Below the pieces are notes generated by a model that was not told the DNA's origin, did no database searches, and saw only the letters and a list, made by a program, of their open reading frames with translations. From assembly GCA_027488115.1 (NCBI GenBank), contig JAIYCG010000007.1, forward strand, positions 1-64,000: a DNA stretch of 64,000 bases, given 5' to 3'. Origin of the DNA: Comamonadaceae bacterium. Its GTDB lineage: Bacteria > Pseudomonadota > Gammaproteobacteria > Burkholderiales > Burkholderiaceae_C. Of this stretch, positions 60,211 to 64,000 are shown piece after piece (the first letter of the stretch is position 1; each line of letters begins with the position of its first letter). The position numbers were made by a program, and so were the translations under genes.

Positions 60211-60951
60211 ATGCGCGCTGTCTTTAAATTGCTGCGTGGCATGTGGCACGTGCTGGTGGGTTGGGTCACCATCTACTTTCGGTTTCCACAACTGAGCCAA
60301 CAACAACGTGATGCTCGCGTGCAAGTTTGGGCCATGCAGCTCTTGCGCATCTGGGGCATAGACCTAGAAGTGCGCGGTCAGCCTGTCGTTGCGGGTCCAG
60401 CGCTTTTGGTTTGCAATCACATCTCTTGGCTTGACATCTTGGTGATTCATGCAACCCGGCACTGCCGTTTTGTATCGAAATCGGAGTTGCGTGATTGGCC
60501 CGTGTTGGGTACCTTGGCCACTGGCGGCGGTACTTTGTACATTCAACGCGCGCAGCGCAAAGATGCCCTGCGAATGGTCAAAGACATGGCGCAGGCTTTG
60601 CGCAATGGCGACGTGCTGGGTGTATTTCCAGAAGGCACCACTGGCGACGGTATGGGCATGTTGCCTTTTCATGCCAACCTTATCCAGTCGGCCATTGAAG
60701 CGGATTCACCTATTCAGCCTGTGGCTTTGCAGTTTGTGGATTCTGACTCGGGTCAGATCAGCATGGCGGCACGCTACATTGACGATGACACCTTGTTGGC
60801 ATCTGTTTGGTCTACCTTGAATGCGCAAGGCTTAAAGGCCGTTGTCAATTTTGGCCAAATGCAGACAGCTCAAGATCGCGACCGCAGGGCTTGGGCGCAT
60901 GAGCTGCACCAAGAGGTTTTGTCACTTAAAAATAAGTGTATTGCGGCATGA
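60211..60951 (+). CDS. 1-acyl-sn-glycerol-3-phosphate acyltransferase (PlsC family)
   Basis: LLVCNHISWLDILVIHATRHCRFVSKSELRDWPVLGTLATGGGTLYIQR...VFPEGTTGDG (NHXXXXD as NHISWLD). Confidence 0.92.
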   Translation: MRAVFKLLRGMWHVLVGWVTIYFRFPQLSQQQRDARVQVWAMQLLRIWGIDLEVRGQPVVAGPALLVCNHISWLDILVIHATRHCRFVSKSELRDWPVLGTLATGGGTLYIQRAQRKDALRMVKDMAQALRNGDVLGVFPEGTTGDGMGMLPFHANLIQSAIEADSPIQPVALQFVDSDSGQISMAARYIDDDTLLASVWSTLNAQGLKAVVNFGQMQTAQDRDRRAWAHELHQEVLSLKNKCIAA

Positions 60952-60991
60952 TTTTTTGGTTCCGTCTAAGATGTTGGCGGAGATAAACAAC

Positions 60992-61969
60992 ATGATTTCA
61001 AAAAATAGACGGCAATTGCTTTGGGTCACGGCAGCTTCTACCCTAGCACCTTGGACCACCGCGCAGAGTATTTACCCAAACAAGACCATTCGCTATGTGG
61101 TGCCCGTAGCCGCTGGAGGCGGCGCCGACATGATTGGCCGCGCTACTTGTGAGCGTTTGAACAAAGTATTGGGTCAAAGCATCATCATTGAAAACGTATC
61201 GGGTGGTGGTGGTGCCATTGCGTGTCAAAACGTGGCCAAGAGCACCCCCGATGGTTACACCTTGTTGCAGGCCTATGTGGCCACACACGGCACATCGCCT
61301 GCAACGCGCAAACTCAATTACGACGCGCTCAAAGACTTCACCCCCGTGGGCATGATTGGAACTGCGCCTAACGTGCTGTGTGTCAATCCAGGCGTACCCG
61401 CTACGGATGTCAAATCTTTTGTGGAATACGTGCGCAAGCAACCCGGCAAAATTGCTTATGGATCAGCAGGCGCCGGCTCCCTAACCCATTTGGTGGGCGA
61501 GCTGTTCAAGCAGCAAACCGGCTTGTTCATGATTCACATTCCTTACAGGGGCGTGGCGCCTGCCAATGTCGATTTAATTTCTGGCCAAACGCAAGCCTTG
61601 TTTCCCAGCCTAGCGGGTGCATTGCCGCACATTCGAAGCGGCAGAATGCGCCCCTTGGCCGTGACCGGGCCAAAGCGGCACGAATTGCTCAAAGATGTGC
61701 CAACCTTTGAAGAGCTTGGTTACAAGGGCTTTGATGGCCAGCAATGGTATGGCATCGTCGGCCCTGCAGGCATGCCACAAACGGTGGTCAAAACTCTGAG
61801 CGAAGCACTTGCGCAAGTGCTGGCACAGCAAGACTTCAAGGAAAAGCTTTCTTCTGAAGCCGTGGCTTTGATGCCTTTGTCGCCAGACGCATTTGCTGCC
61901 TACATGAAGGCTGACATTGAGCGCTGGACCAAGCTGGCGCGAGATCGAAAAATTGAGCTGGAAAGCTGA
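60992..61969 (+). CDS. Bug/TctC family substrate-binding protein
   Basis: YPNKTIRYVVPVAAGGGADMIGRATCERLNKVLGQSIIIENVSGGGGAIACQNVAKSTPDGYTLL. Start set at MISKNRRQ. Confidence 0.93.
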   Translation: MISKNRRQLLWVTAASTLAPWTTAQSIYPNKTIRYVVPVAAGGGADMIGRATCERLNKVLGQSIIIENVSGGGGAIACQNVAKSTPDGYTLLQAYVATHGTSPATRKLNYDALKDFTPVGMIGTAPNVLCVNPGVPATDVKSFVEYVRKQPGKIAYGSAGAGSLTHLVGELFKQQTGLFMIHIPYRGVAPANVDLISGQTQALFPSLAGALPHIRSGRMRPLAVTGPKRHELLKDVPTFEELGYKGFDGQQWYGIVGPAGMPQTVVKTLSEALAQVLAQQDFKEKLSSEAVALMPLSPDAFAAYMKADIERWTKLARDRKIELES

Positions 61970-62132
61970 AACTTAAAAGACAGATGACCAGTGCCATTTA
62001 AGCTTTTTTTAAAATGTCCATGAGCTCTGTTCATCAAGAAATTTTTTCGGTCAGACCATAGGCGAAATGGCAAACTTAGATACTTGTTTGAGCTGCAGTT
62101 GCAGGCTATCAATCCTGTTGAAGGATACTGAT

Positions 62133-62570
62133 CTATTTCACTTCAAAATCAATTGAGCGATTACCTTGCCTACCAATCGTATCTTCAATCACCAAGGTTA
62201 ACTTATGTTTTCCCTTAGGTAAATTGGCTTCTTGTACAAATACGCCTGATTCTGTGACCTTGGCAACATTGAGGATTCGCTTTGTAATATCAATTCCCAA
62301 AGAGCCATAAAGTACTTTGAATGTATCTGGTTTAACGGCACTAGGCGGGGTTGGTTGAAACTTCAACTCTATGGGTGTGGGGCTGTTAACTGGGGTAGAC
62401 AACTTCGGCGCAAAAAGCTCAATGACTGGCGCATCTTTTGGGGCAATTGATTTGGCCCTAAAAGGTGGAGTTGCATTGTTAGATGCGTTCATTTCATCTA
62501 TTGATACAAGAAGTTGAGCGGAACAAGCCGATATGCTCAAGTAGAAAAGTATGCCAAGCAGTTTTTTCAT
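62133..62570 (-). CDS. Small exported/lipoprotein-like hypothetical protein
   Basis: Signal peptide MKKLLGILFYLSISACSAQ; beta-rich C-terminus (KGKHKLTLVIEDTIGRQGNRSIDFEV). Confidence 0.65.
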   Translation of the reverse strand: MKKLLGILFYLSISACSAQLLVSIDEMNASNNATPPFRAKSIAPKDAPVIELFAPKLSTPVNSPTPIELKFQPTPPSAVKPDTFKVLYGSLGIDITKRILNVAKVTESGVFVQEANLPKGKHKLTLVIEDTIGRQGNRSIDFEVK

Positions 62571-63061
62571 GGCTGCGTCGTAATTCTGACACGGCGATTT
62601 TCTGCTGCATACGGCTTTTCAGGTACGAGAAGATCTGAAAATCCTTTGCCTTCACCTTTTAATCGATCGTTTTCAACACCCTTGGCAGTCAAATAGGCGA
62701 TGACTGATTCTGCTCGACTTTGACTTAACTTCATGTTGTGCTGATCAGAACCTTGAGCATCTGTATGTCCTTCGACTTTGAACTTTAAATTTGCAAGACG
62801 TTCACTTTTGAGGGCTGACACTAAATCATCCAAAAGAGGACGGCTTTCATTTTTTAGAACAGCAGAATCCAAATCAAATTGAATGACCAGATCGACACTT
62901 TTAGGTCTAACAACGATGTTTCTTTTGCCAATGCTGCGAGTTTTTGGTTGATCCTCAGAGGGCGCTAATCTCTCAACCAAATCAGAAGCTGTACTTGACT
63001 TAAGTGGTGTTTGACTAAACGCAGTAGGGCTGACTAAGGATAACGCTAACAATAGTTTCAT
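62567..63061 (-). CDS. OmpA-family C-terminal domain protein
   Basis: VIQFDLDSAVLKNESRPLLDDLVSAL...KFKVEGHTDAQGSDQHNMKLSQSRAESVIAYLTAKGV...NRRVRI. Confidence 0.92.
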   Translation of the reverse strand: MKLLLALSLVSPTAFSQTPLKSSTASDLVERLAPSEDQPKTRSIGKRNIVVRPKSVDLVIQFDLDSAVLKNESRPLLDDLVSALKSERLANLKFKVEGHTDAQGSDQHNMKLSQSRAESVIAYLTAKGVENDRLKGEGKGFSDLLVPEKPYAAENRRVRITTQP

Positions 63062-64000
63062 TTGACCTCCTTAATGGTAAGGAGTTTTGCACCAAAGCTT
63101 TCAGAACGGCCATCCGAAGTCGTTAGGAAACTGATCAGTGCAGATCTTCCACCCATGTCATTGAGTGCGTAAGTGAAAGGTTCTGCTGCGGTTGGCTCGG
63201 CCATTACCAATGTGTTTAGTTTTCTGGGTGTGTCTGAAACCAGAACCAATAAATTGTTTGTTCCTGCTGGTCCTGCAGCTTTCACTTCCCAATCAGGCTT
63301 TGGAATGCGAACAGTCTGACCAGCTTTGATCGCGTTGTTTTTGTCTAGACCATTGGGGTACAAAACATAGAAGCTTTTGGCATCACTCCCAAGAAGTATT
63401 AAGTAGATGTAGCCGTCATGGCTTGATTTGACACTCAGATCTAAGTTGTCTTTGCCTATTTTCATGACTTGCTTAGACAGGTTCACATCTACGACTCTGC
63501 GAGGATTACGCTGTTGTTCAATGTCTTTGAGTGTTGCTAAAGATGCTAAGGCTGGCTCAGTCGCTGAAATTTTCTCAGATTCAGGTGTAGTTGAAGCTTG
63601 AGTATTCGCCGGAGACGCCGGAGTTGGCGAAGGTAGGGATGTAACCGTGGGAACGGTCAGCACGGCTGTGGGCCTGGTTGCCTCAACAGGAGCGGAAGAA
63701 ACAACAGCAGGAGGACGTTGTACTGGAATTAAATTCCTATTGCCTGTAACCGTAATATGGTGTGGCTTGATACCTTGTACGTTCTTTAAGCGGCTATCAA
63801 CAAAGTTCTGAGCGCACTGCTGTATTTCTTCTAAACTAACAGCGCCTGATAGGTTGGTATCTTTCGCCTGACCCAGAAGGCAGTCTCTGATACCTTGAGT
63901 TGCAAGTCCACCTTTTCCTGGCTCATCAAAACTAACTTCGTCGGGTCTAGAAGAAGAGACCTGAACAAAGTTCTCTTTGAGTGCACCAAGCTTTGTGACT
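63058..64000 (-). CDS. DUF4384-containing protein, likely C-terminal part of a caspase-family (C14-like) protein; truncated by window edge
   Basis: Frame stays open to 64000 by manual translation (VTKLGALKENFVQVSSSRPDEVSFDEPGKGGLATQGIRDCLLGQAKDTNLSGAVSLEEIQQCAQNF...); DUF4384-like VNLSKQVMKIGKDNLDLSVKSSHDGYIYLILLGSDAKSFYVLYPN. Confidence 0.65.
   Translation of the reverse strand, partial: VTKLGALKENFVQVSSSRPDEVSFDEPGKGGLATQGIRDCLLGQAKDTNLSGAVSLEEIQQCAQNFVDSRLKNVQGIKPHHITVTGNRNLIPVQRPPAVVSSAPVEATRPTAVLTVPTVTSLPSPTPASPANTQASTTPESEKISATEPALASLATLKDIEQQRNPRRVVDVNLSKQVMKIGKDNLDLSVKSSHDGYIYLILLGSDAKSFYVLYPNGLDKNNAIKAGQTVRIPKPDWEVKAAGPAGTNNLLVLVSDTPRKLNTLVMAEPTAAEPFTYALNDMGGRSALISFLTTSDGRSESFGAKLLTIKEVK

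Noticed and set aside
1-64000. CRISPR arrays, tRNA and rRNA genes
   Set aside because: Looked for regularly spaced repeats and tRNA/rRNA signatures by eye and recognised none; tRNAscan-SE/Infernal would be needed to exclude them formally.

Overview
This window looks like a chromosomal segment of a Burkholderiales (Comamonadaceae-like) betaproteobacterium. I inferred that from gene content and order: dusB-fis-purH, rubredoxin/thiD/hemL, yqgE-ruvX-pyrR-pyrB-pyrC', and many Bug/TctC-type solute-binding proteins. No rRNA, tRNA or CRISPR array was recognised. Main parts: (a) an AT-richer left flank (about 1-10 kb) of small genes in mixed orientation: three GFA-fold proteins, two VOC proteins, GNAT, GYD, SodC and a serralysin-like RTX metalloprotease. 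It also carries a possible IS21-type terminus and a degenerate short repeat. (b) Catabolic blocks: an AtuA/DUF1446 + Bug + Tat-hydrolase block (16.5-24.1 kb), paaG-paaI-paaK behind a TetR-like palindrome (29.9-32.6 kb), a phthalate-4,5-dioxygenase-like Rieske regulon with MarR regulator (38.9-45.8 kb) and a second Pht5-like/amidohydrolase/Bug block (49.5-52.3 kb). (c) Conserved housekeeping genes. (d) At the right edge, a truncated minus-strand operon whose first gene looks like the C-terminal part of a caspase-like/DUF4384 protein, followed by an OmpA-family protein and a small exported protein. The strongest leads are the perfect 16-bp palindrome in the Rieske promoter, the two DUF1446/Bug and Pht5-like/Bug blocks, and the caspase-like/OmpA operon. 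None is proven novel from sequence alone.
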